Source of the DNA: Ditylenchus dipsaci
Taxonomy: Eukaryota; Nematoda; Chromadorea; Rhabditida; Anguinidae
Assembly (NCBI GenBank): GCA_004194705.1
Contig: SADC01000926.1
Location: forward strand, 114,373-178,372
DNA length: 64,000 nucleotides
Direction of reading: 5' to 3'
Shown here: in pieces, positions 21,221 to 31,686 of the stretch
How the letters are laid out: the number at the start of each line of letters is the position of its first letter
How positions within the stretch are numbered: position 1 is the first letter of the stretch
Made by a program: the position numbers and the translations under genes
The notes under the pieces: model-generated
The model's input: the letters and a program-made list of their open reading frames with translations, nothing else
The model's database searches: none
Told to the model about the DNA's origin: nothing

Positions 21221-22859
21221 GCAAATTGGGTGGACCTCCAGGATACTGTTGAACCATTTAAAGATTGGGTAGATTACTTGAAATAAGAAAGACTCGTGGG
21301 GAGTAAACAAGTCTTTTAGATTATTAATTATCAAAATAGTAAAAAGGAAGATGGCGTTCGCAGAGTAGTGCTGATGCCTCTTTTTGTGCTTGTAAAAGTT
21401 TAACAATGCCAGAGTAGTGCTGATGTCTTCTTCAAAGTTGAAAGCTATGCAGACATTGCCGTAGAGGTGCTTTCAAGTTAGTCTTACTAATAGATGTTAC
21501 GGAAAAATTGAAGAGGAAGTTAATAATTGCGATTTCAACTTGACTAAATAAAACGTAAATAATTGGAATGATTACACTTTTTTATTGCACTTCGTCCTTG
21601 TAGTTAAAAATGACCGAATTGTACTTTTATTTGGGAAAAGTATTTAATTTAAAACGTCTGAGAAAACGAGCCTGTAATTTTTGTTAGTAATAATTAGGGT
21701 TGCTTTCGGTCTGGTTTTTTGAGATCGATTTTATTTGATAGGCTTGATCTTTAGAGGTCCGGTGGGATTCGGGATTGGGATTTCTAAAATTTGAGGATTC
21801 AGGCTACTTATTCGGTTTGCCCCCCCCTCGCCTATTTTTTGAAAAGTAATTGAAAAAAGACGTCTTAAACTAATTTCTCTGCTAAACATAATAAAAGAAA
21901 CATTTGTAACAGCTTACTAAGCAGTTTCTAATCTAAAAATTACGATTTTTCTCAATAAAATTTGACTTCAACTACTCAAAGAGAGATGGTCTTTTAGGTA
22001 TTTAATGTCATTTTTGGGGTTTTATCATATTAGGCTTAGGCAAAGGTAGGCCAGCGTATGTTAGGACGGACTTGAACGGGTTTTAACGGAAAAGTAATAA
22101 TTAAATTTTTAGATTAGAAACTGCTTACATATGTTTCTTTTATCATATTAAGCAGAGAAAATCAGTTAAAGACGTCCTTTTTAATTACTTTTCTAAAAAG
22201 GGGGGCAAATCGAATAAGCACCGGATTCGGATTCCCATCATACAAAACGGGTACCTCGCAATCGATTCGGGATGACTGTAGAATTTTTGACGAGTCTACG
22301 AGAAATTTCACAGTTATCAACGCACAGTTAATTTCGATATTTCCAATTTTTCGACTGAACTTGTGTATGTTCATGAGATAAAAAGCGTGCTTTCAATGTT
22401 GCTTTGACTATGCAGAATCTCAATACCCTGGGTACCCCAAAATACTCAAGTTGTCTAGCTGGACGTCCATCTGGATGAGGGCAACTACCTCAGTTTTTCA
22501 GGTGTTATAAGTTCGAACCAGGTTGCGTTCTTTACAAACCATTCTACTCACTAATTTGTAATAATTATAGCGTGGTTTGTATGCTCATTCAGAGAAATTC
22601 CCTAAAATTTAGGGAACAGGTAATTGGAACAGGTTTTTTGTATGCTCATTCAGAGAAATTCCCTAAAATTTAGGTTCGTCCACTCGGAGTAGGTACATAC
22701 CAAGGTATTAAATGGGCATTGAAATGCGGAATAGTCGAAACAGCGTTTCGGTCTTAACAAATCATTTTCAGCACACGATTTTGAGTTAAATAGTATAATT
22801 TGTTCGGCATGGAATGATAAGAAGTCGAGAACAGCTCAAAAGAGAAGATAAAAATCAAC
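21221..22859. other. Non-coding; contains a TIR element at 21812-22218
   Basis: Bases 21812-22218 form an inverted-repeat element (ends TCGGTTTGCCCCCCC and GGGGGGCAAATCGA; arms share AAGACGTC and TAGATTAGAAACTGCTTA). Bases about 22575-22690 carry a duplicated AGAGAAATTCCCTAAAATTTAGG. No gene recognised. Confidence 0.6.
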
Positions 22860-23412
22860 TTAAAGGGGCATGCTCGTCGCCGATGGGAATATTTTGAAAG
22901 GCGGTAACAGCGAAATTCAAACGAGAATTAATTTAACGAAATTTTGGAAAAGTCGAGGAAAAATTAGGGGTATAGACGTTTGGCTACAAATGGGACATTT
23001 TTGGCGTTCTGCCCTATGTTCTGTTTTAGCCACTTAGGCCTACTTAGGCTTAGGCCTTAGGCTTAGGCTTGGGGACCAAAAAAATGTCTTACGAACTACA
23101 AAATGGCTGAAAAAATAAGCCTAAGTGGCTTAAACAGAACATAGGGCAGAACGCCAAAATGTCCCATTTGTAGCCAAACGTCTACTCACCAAAAATTATC
23201 CTCCAGTGGGAATCGAACCGACGAACAACTTTCGCAGTTCGCCGCCGCTATACCACTAGGCCACCGATGTTACTGGAAGAAAGAAGAGTTTTTGATTACT
23301 TATTGCCCGCAGGGTACTTAATTAAAATTTATTTTGAAATAATTCTCGTTTGAATTGACCTGGTACCCGCCTTTCAGAATATTCCATCGGCGGCGAGCAT
23401 GCCCTTTAATGG
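22857..23412. mobile_element. TTAA-flanked MITE carrying a tRNA-like segment
   Basis: Ends AGGGGCATGCTCGTCGCCGATGGGAAT and ATTCCATCGGCGGCGAGCATGCCCT, flanked by TTAA. Inner arms share GAATTATTTCAAAATAAATT-like text and GGCGGGTACCAGGTC-related blocks. It holds a second palindrome (22976-23185, GACGTTTGGCTACAAATGGGACATTTTGGCGTTCTGCCC arms, not copied in full) and a tRNA-like stretch (23200-23272, minus). A truncated relative ends at 59630. Confidence 0.75.
23198..23272 (-). repeat. tRNA-derived sequence inside a MITE (not a functional tRNA call)
   Basis: On the minus strand: TCGGTGGCCTAGTGGTATAG (A-box-like TGGCCTAGTGG), then a middle part, then GTCGGTTCGATTCCCAC (perfect B-box GGTTCGATTCC). 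The anticodon stem pairs poorly and the acceptor ends do not pair well, so I treat it as a tRNA-derived promoter-bearing remnant. Confidence 0.65.
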
Positions 23413-24299
23413 AATGAAATAGTTTAACTGCGAACAAAAAGCCACCTAGAGCCTGCAAAAAGCCACCTTGTGTGTATTATGAAAATTGCTCAAAATGAGG
23501 TGGCTTTTGAAGTGACTTGCTAGGCAAACCGAGGTGGCCTCCAAATGAAAAAAAATTAAAATTTCAAAAGGCCACCTGTTGGCCGAAAAAGCCACCTCTT
23601 GCCAACCCTGAGTGTTATTTTGCTAAAACTCACGTCAAGCACTTATGTGAGTGTGAGGTCACAATGGGAATATGAAAACAGTAGTGGAAAAACAGCTAAT
23701 TCTCTTTTGAAAAAAACCTTTTGTGCGAAATGAGTAGTAACATAACAATTAGCTGTAAGTACTTATTAAAAAACAGATGAATTGGAACAGGTTTTAATTA
23801 CTATTTTATTTGCTGTAACTGTCAAGTTAAATGCCATTCATTTGAGAAGGCTGAAAGTCAAAACTTTAATTATATATGCCATAGTCATTCAATGTTTGTT
23901 TTATTGCAGTTTGTTTTTCTTGGCAACCAGACATTCGAAAATCAGGAAAAATGTGTGGTTGCCATTTAGATTGTTGTTGATGTTCTTGATAAAAAAAAAT
24001 CTAAATTTTTTTATATAATTTCACACGTTCTATATACCGATGTGTAGCCTTGATTCCAGACTTTCATTTATGCTATCATAAAGAGTAAAAATAATATGTC
24101 CTTAGAACTTCAATTTAGGAATTTAGCGTCAAAATTTTTTGGGTAGTGTCCACGTTCGTGAAAAAAATTCTGGCGCCTTGAAGCTGACCCATTAAAAAAT
24201 AACTCGCTCCTTTTTTATTACTCCCTCCTTTCTAATAACTGACCCGGTGAGCTATTACATAAAATAAGCGGTAAAGAGCAAAATTTTAAAGAGTACCAT
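23413..24299. other. Non-coding, nothing recognised
   Basis: AT-rich sequence without convincing exons. A hydrophobic 78-codon frame (23782-24018) has no recognisable domain. Bases about 23450-23610 repeat the phrase AAAGCCACCT several times. Confidence 0.5.
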
Positions 24300-24740
24300 A
24301 ACTTTTCGAATAAATACTCTCCTCAAAAGTGACAGATGTGATGAATTTAGATTGCCTTGAAAGCTGACAAGAAATGCCAAGCTGTTCTGTTTTGTGGCAA
24401 ATTTTCATTTTGCTTGGTTTTACTAAATTTTTATATCTTTTTTTCAAAAGTGATGACGCCATCATGTAGCCCCACGACTCTTGTTTCTTATGAAGTATTG
24501 TTTATCACAACGTCTATGCAAAATTTGTTTAAAAAATGAAAAGTATGAAGCAAATTATTTTTTTATTTGCTTCATACTTTAATTTTTGTACCAAATTTTG
24601 CATAGACGTTGTGATAAACAATACCTCATAAGAAACAAGAGTCGTGGGGCTACATGATGGTGTCATCACTTTTGAAAAAAGATATTTTTTTATTAAGACC
24701 AAGCAAAATAAAAATTTGCCTTATAATTTTGCGACAAAGA
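24300..24740. repeat. Foldback element sharing the CAAAATTTG/AAGTATGAAGCAA core
   Basis: Arms about 24420-24540 and 24560-24690 are inverse copies (CATCATGTAGCCCCACGACTC; ACGTCTATGCAAAATTTG; AAAGTATGAAGCAAAT). The same core layout as 8145-8586 and 18425-18910. Confidence 0.75.
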
Positions 24741-25130
24741 AAAGTATCTTTGCTACTAAAAAATGATTAACCTTTAAAATTTTAAGCTTAGAGCTCGGGA
24801 TTCAAACTATTAATAATACATAAACTTCCACAACACACGTACCTTGTGGGTGTTGTTATATTACAATTCTAATAGGAATATTCTGTTGCCTCATTATCAT
24901 TATGTTTATATTATTTAGACTAGCCATATAATGGACACAGAAATATTGCTAAACGTATTTTCAGTGGTCACCAAAGTGATCACCTCTTTCAGGTAATTTT
25001 GACTTAAGTCAAACCTGGGTACTTCTTTAGTTTACATCACACCTCAAATTTTTCGATTTTCTTGCAAATTTCGTTTGAAATTTTTTGTTTGCTCGTTCAT
25101 TTTTCATCCGTCATTTTATCCTTTCCGTTT

Positions 25131-25516
25131 TCAGTATGGAAGAACTTCGAAGCTTCACTCTCTCAAAGCCTACAACAATTTGCTCAAGTGGACTGATGAG
25201 GATTCCGTGGAGTGGTTTCAACATCTCAAACTCCTTCACTCGTTTCGAACTTGCGTGTATGGATCCAAAATGCCCCTTCGAAGCAAAAAGAACGATGAAA
25301 CTTATCCGATGTGGCAATGCCCGATCAAAAAGTATCAAAAAAAAAAGGGTTCCTTGTCGGTACGTTCTTTGAAGGTGCTCATCTGTCTTTAAAAGAGGTT
25401 TGTCTTTTTTTCTTGGTTGGTTACTGAATTTTGTTTCAGATATTTCAATTGTCTTACTTCTGGTGCCACGGTATGGGCTCGCATGAACAACTGATGCATG
25501 AGATGCAAATGTGATG
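25131..25516 (+). pseudogene. Merlin/IS1016-like (ISXO2 fold) transposase remnant
   Basis: The N-terminal half of a DDE transposase, read across frames: NNLLKWTDEDSVEWFQHLKL, MDPKCPFEAKRTMKL, MWQCPIKKYQKKKGSLSVR, then GTFFEGAHLSLKE, an intron-like gap (GTTTGT...TTTCAG, about 25395-25439), then IFQLSYFWCHGMGSHEQL. This matches the order seen in IS1595/ISXO2-type enzymes: a 'CPKC' zinc-binding region, 'wqC', and 'SvR.gTfFegs.lsL.e.l.l.y.w'. Frame changes separate CPFEAK from the following part and SVR from GTFFEG. The catalytic C-terminal half is replaced by a pogo-like MITE and flanking sequence, so it is not active. Merlin is the eukaryotic superfamily with this domain. Confidence 0.7.
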
Positions 25517-25576
25517 TAAACGAAAAAAATTCTCTGGTCCTGATGTTATGTTCAGTTTGTGGTCTCAAATTGTTTA

Positions 25577-25763
25577 TACAGTCGAAGCTCTCTGTAACGA
25601 CTCTCAAGGGACCGGCTAAACCGAGTCTTTATAGAGAGCGTCGTTATAAAGAGCGTCGTTTTGACTTGAATGACTTAGCTCAGGACCGAATAGTTCTTTT
25701 TTGCAGATCGTTATAAAGAGCGAGTCGTTATAAAGAGCGTCGTTATAGAGAGCGTCGACTGTA
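25577..25763. mobile_element. pogo-like MITE nested in the Merlin-like element
   Basis: TACAGTCGAAGCTCTCTGTAACG ... GTTATAGAGAGCGTCGACTGTA, TA ends, 187 bp, with extra internal GTTATAAAGAGCGTCG units near the right end. Confidence 0.85.
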
Positions 25764-26042
25764 TATATGTTTGCGAATAATGGAATAAAAAATTTGCAAG
25801 AAAATCGAAAAATTTGAGGTGTGATGTAAACTAAAGAAGTGCCCAAACCTGGATACAACGGCACTCCAGTATAAGGGCATCGCCGATGCAACTGCCCTTT
25901 TTCTTAAATTTGGTCGGTCAGAAGAGAAATTAGTCAAAGCTGACCCACAATATAATGGGCAGTATGGACTCGAACGTGTTTCCCGAGCTACAAAAATATG
26001 TTTGAGTCCGTTTCTAACATATTCCTAGCGTGCGATTAACAA

Positions 26043-26986
26043 TGGAACATCAACAGTAGGTGACGCTGATATAGATATGAGTCATATACCATTCAATAGT
26101 TCTTTTCACGCTGAATCACGTGGTATATGCCGGCTAACCTCTGAAAAAAGTTGTCACGTCACAAAAAAATAAAAATGTTGACTTTTATATTGAAATAAAG
26201 CCAAATTATAAAAAAAGTTCAATGTTTAGGTGACACATGTCCATTCTGAGGTCATATTCGTGAATTTCGAAAATCGAGAGATTCGAGATTTTGCCTTAGT
26301 AGTCTCTGTGGTTTGAAAAAATAAGCACATAAGGGGGTACCAAATCTCGAATTTTTATGATCTTGTTCTATATTTATGATTACACTTCCATAAGTAAATC
26401 GACCACGCTGAGAACGAACATGGCACTGAGCAAGATTAGTATTCCCTAGAGAAACTAAACTTTCCTGACAATTTGGCTTTATTCCCATATAAAAATCAAT
26501 ATTTTTAATTTTTTGTGCTCAGAAAACTTTTTTCTGTAGGTTAGCCGAAACAGCATATACCACGTGATTCAGCATGAGAAGAGCTATCAAATGGTATATG
26601 ACTAGGGTGGGTGAGTACTCGAAATTTTCGAGTACTCGACTCGAAACTCGAAAAATTTCGAATAGTACTCGAAATTACTGGATTTCAAATGGAATTTTCG
26701 GTCAAAATTTTAGACAAAAATTCAATTATATAAAGTTAGTAAGGCATAGGAAAGCCATAAAAAAAATGTGATCCATGAGCACATTTTCTATTATTCAATT
26801 CTATACTTCAAACTCAAATTTTCAGGTACTTGACTCGGTACTCGAAACTTGAAATTTTCGAGTATCCGACTCGAAACTCGAAAAATTTCGAATATTACTC
26901 GAAATTAATTGATTTTGAGTACATGACTCGCCCACTCCATATATGACTCATATCTATATCAGCGCTACCTACTGTTGATGTTCCTT
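26043..26986. mobile_element. Long palindromic element (GGAACATCAACAGTAGGT ends)
   Basis: Left GGAACATCAACAGTAGGTGACGCTG and right CAGCGCTACCTACTGTTGATGTTCC. Arms extend through GATATAGATATGAGTCATATACC and CACGTGGTATATGC. Its right arm is split by the hAT-like insertion at 26603-26939. The middle (26150-26560) holds no recognised gene. Confidence 0.8.
26603..26939. mobile_element. hAT-like element, 8-bp TSD TATATGAC
   Basis: TAGGGTGGGTGAGTACTCGA ... TGACTCGCCCACTCCA with perfect TATATGAC repeats at 26595-26602 and 26940-26947. Relative of 5120-5767 with the same CGAGTACTCGAAA...TTTCGAGT interior. Confidence 0.85.
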
Positions 26987-26989
26987 GTA

Positions 26990-28180
26990 AGCAAAAAAAG
27001 ACGGTCGAACGCATTTTTCAATAGAGCCTAAACGTTATCCAATCCCATTGATCACAAAAAAATCGTATTTTAAACTTAAAAAATAGATTCTTCATTTAAG
27101 TGTGTTGGTTTCCACTCCACTTTACATCTCCGTGCTTGGTTTATAATGAAAAGAAGGAAGCGGAACCCCTACAAATCACCCTTCTACACCATTTTTGTGG
27201 CTTTAGGGGTGGCCGACCTAGCGTAAATGATAGTTTTTGAATTATCTAGCCCGTAACTGTCATTAATTTCAGCAGCTACTATCTTTACATGTTTAAAAAG
27301 GGCTCCTACTGGGGTTGGATACCTTACTTTTTCAAGCCTTATGAAGTTTCCAACTTGCCGGCCACTTGTTTGTACTTCTTGATATGGCTTTTTGGTGAGA
27401 AATGTTTTGTTTGTAAAACTTGACGCTGCTTGGATATACCCACCCTGAACCAATATTTCTTAACATTCCTATAAAAAAACTTCATAAAGGCAGTGGCGTA
27501 CGCAGGAATTTCTGATAGAGTGGGCGCCAGTTCATTTTTAGGCCATTTTACTTACACCGTTTTAAAAAAATCTGACGGGGGGGGCACCTGTTGATTTGAG
27601 GTAAGTATATCCAAGTAGCGCCTAAAAAATTTCCATTTTAGCCTTCTCTCAATTCCAATTGAATATACTGATTGTGCTCAACCGTTTCTTTAGCATCATG
27701 ACTCCTTTTCTGTATGAGAAGGTAGGAAAAAGTGCTTTCTTCACAAAACCTTAGCTTTTTCAACTTTAATTCATCCAAAGTTGTGGGGCAAAAGGCTTTA
27801 GCAAAAGAGACAAAGAAAGTTTACGGTAGAATCAAATTAGTCATGGAAGCTCCAAAGAGCCCCATGCAATTAATGATCAAAGTTCTCTATCAAATCTAAT
27901 TTGAAACATAAAAATACCGTTTGTCATTTGCATGGAAGAGCTTGCATTGTCAAACATGTTTTTAATCTTACTAACGCGGTATTATTTAAGGTGTGGACGA
28001 ATGGAGTTACCCATCTGTTGATTGCTCTGATCTATATTGAAGCTGGTTGTGGAGCGCTGCCTATATTCTGGCAAAGTGTGGTATTTACAGTTACTGTGGT
28101 CAGCACTAATGGCACATCAAACATAACCAAAGTGACTGGTCCTGTCTTCCAGAGTCTCTTTACTAGGGTTGGTTCATAAG
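26990..28180. other. Unassigned; one open minus-strand frame (27184-27453)
   Basis: No convincing gene. The minus-strand frame 27184-27453 (89 codons, contains KKPYQEVQTSGRQVGNFIRL) is not obviously compositional and is followed by more open plus-strand text at 27901-28179, but I recognise neither. The rest is AT-rich with a CCCCCC/GGGGGG-type remnant at about 27575. Confidence 0.35.
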
Positions 28181-28365
28181 CGGCGGTAAATTCACCGGCG
28201 GTAAATTCACCCGCTGGTAAATTCACCCTCCGGTAAATTCACTTGCAAAAATTTTGAGGTTACAGGTTCGGGTAATCCTGGTAGTAGCAGACATTATATT
28301 TTTTTGAAGAACAGTCATAAGTCGACCAGTAAGCTTCAGGTTGGGTAGAAAAACCACCTGGTACT

Positions 28366-28893
28366 GGCAGGGCCAGCTCAGGACATTAACTTGTAGGAAA
28401 GTAATAATGCCAGGAAAAGGCCCTTCTAGGAAAACACGCATATAGGAAAAATGAAAGGTATGGACAATTGACAACTGGACAATGTACTCTAGGACAATCG
28501 CCTTTTTGGAAAACCGCCTTTTAGGACAATTTTTAACTGGCTAAAAAGTTCTAACATCACTTTATGAGTCTAAAAACAGTATGCCCTATAGTCTCTTGTC
28601 CGTTGTCTATTGTCCTGCTGTACATTGCCCAAAAATGCAATTGTCCTAGTGTCTATTGTCCTACTGTCAATTTTCCAAGAGGCGATTGTCCCAAAAAGCG
28701 ATTGTCTTAGAGTAAATTGTCCTAATGTCCCTTTTCCTAAAAGGCACTTTTCCAAAGACGTCATTGTCTTAGAGTCTATTGGCCTAGGCTCTACTGTCCA
28801 AACATGTCATTCTCCAAGTGTGAATTGTCCTAGCCTGGCCTTTTCCTAGCATCATTAATTTCCTATAAGTTAATGTCCTGAGCTGGCCCTGCC
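28366..28893. mobile_element. Non-autonomous TIR element, 8-bp TSD CTGGTACT
   Basis: Ends GGCAGGGCCAGCTCAGGACATTAAC and its inverse. Perfect CTGGTACT at 28358-28365 and 28894-28901; the uninterrupted homologue near 10225 has a single (T/C)TGGTAC. The interior is a degenerate ATTGTCCTAGTGTCT-type tandem array. hAT-like by TSD length, MULE-like by its tandem interior. Confidence 0.85.
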
Positions 28894-29478
28894 CTGGTAC
28901 TTCACATATACAAGTCTACTTCCAGAATCCAAAACTTTGGATTTAGCTGAAATTAATTAAAACCATTGTACCTTATCCAGAATCGTGTCCTGAACACGGT
29001 TTCTAATGCTAAAACATCGACTTGACTTGCCTGAAGCTCAGTTCTGGAGTAGTTTAATACCCCGTAGGGCAATCCAGGGGGCACTGAGTTTGTTGTGTCT
29101 AGGTAAAGATACTCAAGTGATAGTACAAATACATTGCCTAATTATCGGTATTTATATGTTAGTGCCTAGGTAGTTATACCCAAGTAGTAACTCAATGCTC
29201 AGGGGGTTTAGGTATCTAGAGATACCTGGGGATGAATCGATACCTCTGGTGAATGGATACCCAGGCAGATAATTTGAACGAAAAAAATAACTGTTTTGAT
29301 CCACTCGATCCATATTCAAGTACAAGGGGTAATCTGAATGTCCATCTGAGTCATTTTTTTCTATCATTTTTTTGCTTTAAAAATATTTTACATGCAATAA
29401 TTTAAATAATCTAAAGATGTTGGTAAGAAAACTATCATCTGAGCGATTTTACTAAAACTCAAAAATGCCCTACCAAAC

Positions 29479-29752
29479 GAACGACTATTAGTTCGCGACA
29501 CTTTTGATTCGCGACAATCGGTCGCGACATGGTCAGATGCACTAACAAAAAATGGTCTCATGCAAACTTGGTACTTACAAATGATTCACTTAGAACGAGG
29601 ATAAGCACCTCAGGTATCGAGTTAGAAGTGTGACAAAAATCGGGATACTTGGATTCCCAAACAAAAAAGTGTCGCGAATCAGTTGTACTGCGAATCGATA
29701 GTGTCGCGAACCGATTGTCGCGAATCAAAGGTGTCGCGAACTGATATTTTAC
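29479..29752. mobile_element. MULE-like element with CGCGAATC/CGCGAC units, 9-bp TSD (1 mismatch)
   Basis: Left end GAACGACTATTAGTTCGCGAC, right end inverse GTAAAATATCAGTTCGCGAC. Flanks CTACCAAAC (29470-29478) and CTAGCAAAC (29753-29761). The outer bases GAACGAC / GTAAAAT equal those of 36387-37416 although the tandem units differ. Confidence 0.75.
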
Positions 29753-30485
29753 CTAGCAAACGGCATTTTACTACTATCAAACCTTCTTTAGAATGTTTGA
29801 ATTAGTGCAAAAAACAGATTTTGGAACCCGAAAACATACAAACAAGATTTCACACCAAATAGACGACCACTTGGCTTGGTTGGTGCATGGACTATCTAGT
29901 AGAACTGAGACTGGATTATAGGAAATTTTTTAAATGATAAGAGTTCTTCACAAGACAAAAAAGATTAATTTGAAAATTTTTGCGGGTGAATTTACCGCGG
30001 GTGCATTTACTTAGAGCCTTGATGCATACTTTTGGAACAAGATTTTTGCCAATGACTATATTTATTGCATCAAAAAAGCCGGTACCACGGAATTAGCCTT
30101 TTTCTTGTTATTTGCTTGGTACTGCTTTCATCCTTCCTGCTTCCCTTCTTAAATTAGTGTATTGTTGTCGCTTTTTTAGTATTTTGTATTTCAAATATGG
30201 TCTATGCCGCATGTGAAATGATAAAACATGCATGATATTTTTTAAATCCAATTATAGTTTTTATTTTGAAAATTCTCTTGTGAGCGAAAAGTAAGCTTCT
30301 TTAAAAAATTTCTCTATTGTAAATTTTAGAAAGTTTACAACGATGTTTGGCGCCTTCATATATATACTATCCTGGCTGTCTGTGTATTCTGCTATTTTTG
30401 TATGTTTTTAAGGATCCGAAAGCTGGATGTTCTCAGTAAAAATGAGGTTCTTTTCTATAAACTATAAAAGTCAACATAAAAATTG

Positions 30486-30641
30486 CAGTCAAACCTCGAT
30501 ACAACGACACCTCAAGAGACCGGCCTAAGGGTGTCCTTATATCGAGGTGTCGTCATATCGAAGATTCATTTGACTGAAGTTTAGTCAAAGCTGACCAAAT
30601 TGGTCAATTTTTGGGTGTCATTATATCGAGGTTTGACTGTA
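30486..30641. mobile_element. pogo-like MITE (CAGTCAAACCTCGATA)
   Basis: CAGTCAAACCTCGATACAACGACAC ... GTCATTATATCGAGGTTTGACTGTA, 156 bp, with internal TATCGAGGTGTCG repeats. Confidence 0.85.
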
Positions 30642-30727
30642 TTATAATTTTTTTATAAATATACCGTAACCCTCCACTCGATTGCATACCGTCCCCTTTA
30701 AAACATTCAAAAAATCGATTTTAGAAA

Positions 30728-31686
30728 ATGGCTATGGAGCTCAAGATGTTTTATTCAGTTTTAGTGCTTCTAGTGGCCAACATTTTCTACACTTGCTACT
30801 TTTTGGCCAGGTATAACAGTATTTAAAAAACTTTAAATTGATTTATTTGATTTGTTAGAGACACTTTGGAACAAACATACAAGGAATTTGGTAAAAAAAA
30901 TACTTTATTAGACAATTTTTAATTTTTCATCTTATATATTTTTTTCTTACGTTTTCCTTCTTTACTTAGAAAAGTGTCCTTCTTTAGCAAAAAAATTTTC
31001 CTAAAATAATCATACATACCGTATAACCTCTATTTGTTTCATTTCTCAAAAGTGGCTGAATCTTCCTATTTAAAAGATCCTGTCTCTCTCTTATCGTGAC
31101 AATTTTGGCTTGAATGCTGCTGGACCACATAAATTTCGTCAAAATATCTCCAAGTTCTTTTTTTGTTTCAATTTGAATTTCATCCTCATTAGAAAATAAA
31201 TATGTAAATTTGTTCAAAATTTAGAAACATCTACTAGTCGAGCCCAACGCTTCTCGACTTTGCCAGATCGGACGAAGAAAGACTTTTATGTCTCTACGAA
31301 TTTCAAAGGGTCTATGTTGAGTGTTAAAAAAAATTCAAATTTTAAATGCCAACAAAAAATAATTCGTAAACATAATTGACAAAATTTGTGTGCGCGCATT
31401 CAAACCTTCGAAATAGCCATGATAAGCAAATGACATGGTCCTTTAAAGGTTTCAAAAGATTGTAAAAATTTTACAAGCTAAATTGATATAGCAAAGCTGC
31501 TTTAACATTGAAGAAGCCAACTGTATTTATTTTAAAATTAAAACATTTATTTTAAGTTTGAAATAAAGTTAATAATATTGGAAACAATAAAATTGTTTGC
31601 TCTGATAAAGTAAATAATCTTCTAAAATTTCTACAGGCTAATAAATTCAGGCAAATTATCAGAATGGAGCTTGTATATTTTAGCAG
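30728..31686 (+). CDS. 5' part of an unknown signal-anchor protein gene (4 exons)
   Basis: Four exons join in phase with consensus sites. 30728-30810 starts MAMELK and carries a hydrophobic run (FYSVLVLLVANIFYTCYFLA) that would act as a signal peptide or type II membrane anchor. 30859-30890 gives DTLEQTYKEF. 31225-31309 gives a hydrophilic stretch with RAQRFSTLPDRTKKDFYVST. 31637-31686 gives LINSGKLSEWSLYILA and ends at GCAG|GTAAAC in phase 1. Introns are GT-AG. The next exon was not placed with confidence. A long open stretch from an acceptor at 32458 to the stop at 33054 is the best downstream candidate, but its phase does not join directly. I do not recognise the family. Codon phase agreement across four exons is the main evidence that it is real. 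Confidence 0.5.

Larger units (their letters stand above)
25011..25852. mobile_element. Merlin-like DNA transposon, 8-bp TSD AAACCTGG
   Basis: Ends GTACTTCTTTAGTTTACATC (left) and the near-perfect inverse at the right, matching for ~55-60 bp through TGAGGTGTGATGTAAAC. AAACCTGG flanks both sides (25011-25018, 25845-25852). Merlin elements make 8-9-bp duplications. Inside lies an IS1595/ISXO2-like transposase relic and a later pogo-like MITE. Confidence 0.75.
28181..29935. repeat. Family X copy with two identified insertions
   Basis: Matches 10.1-10.98 kb in order: GAGGTTACAGGTTCGGGTAATCC tRNA-like head, AACAGTCATAAGTCGACCAGTAAGC, CCAGAATCC, GTTCTGGAGTAGTTTAATACC, and TGGTGCATGGACTATC at the end. 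It is preceded by GGTAAATTCACC units (28185-28240). Insertions at 28366-28893 and 29479-29752 are absent from the 10-kb copy. Confidence 0.65.

Noticed and set aside
21228..21254. GGPPGYC followed by a stop, resembling a collagen tail
   Set aside because: Only seven residues, directly abutting a pogo-like MITE, no other Gly-X-Y exons nearby, and Cys instead of the usual end.
23198..23272. Functional tRNA gene
   Set aside because: A and B boxes are present but the anticodon and acceptor stems do not pair properly and the segment is embedded in a MITE with another truncated copy.
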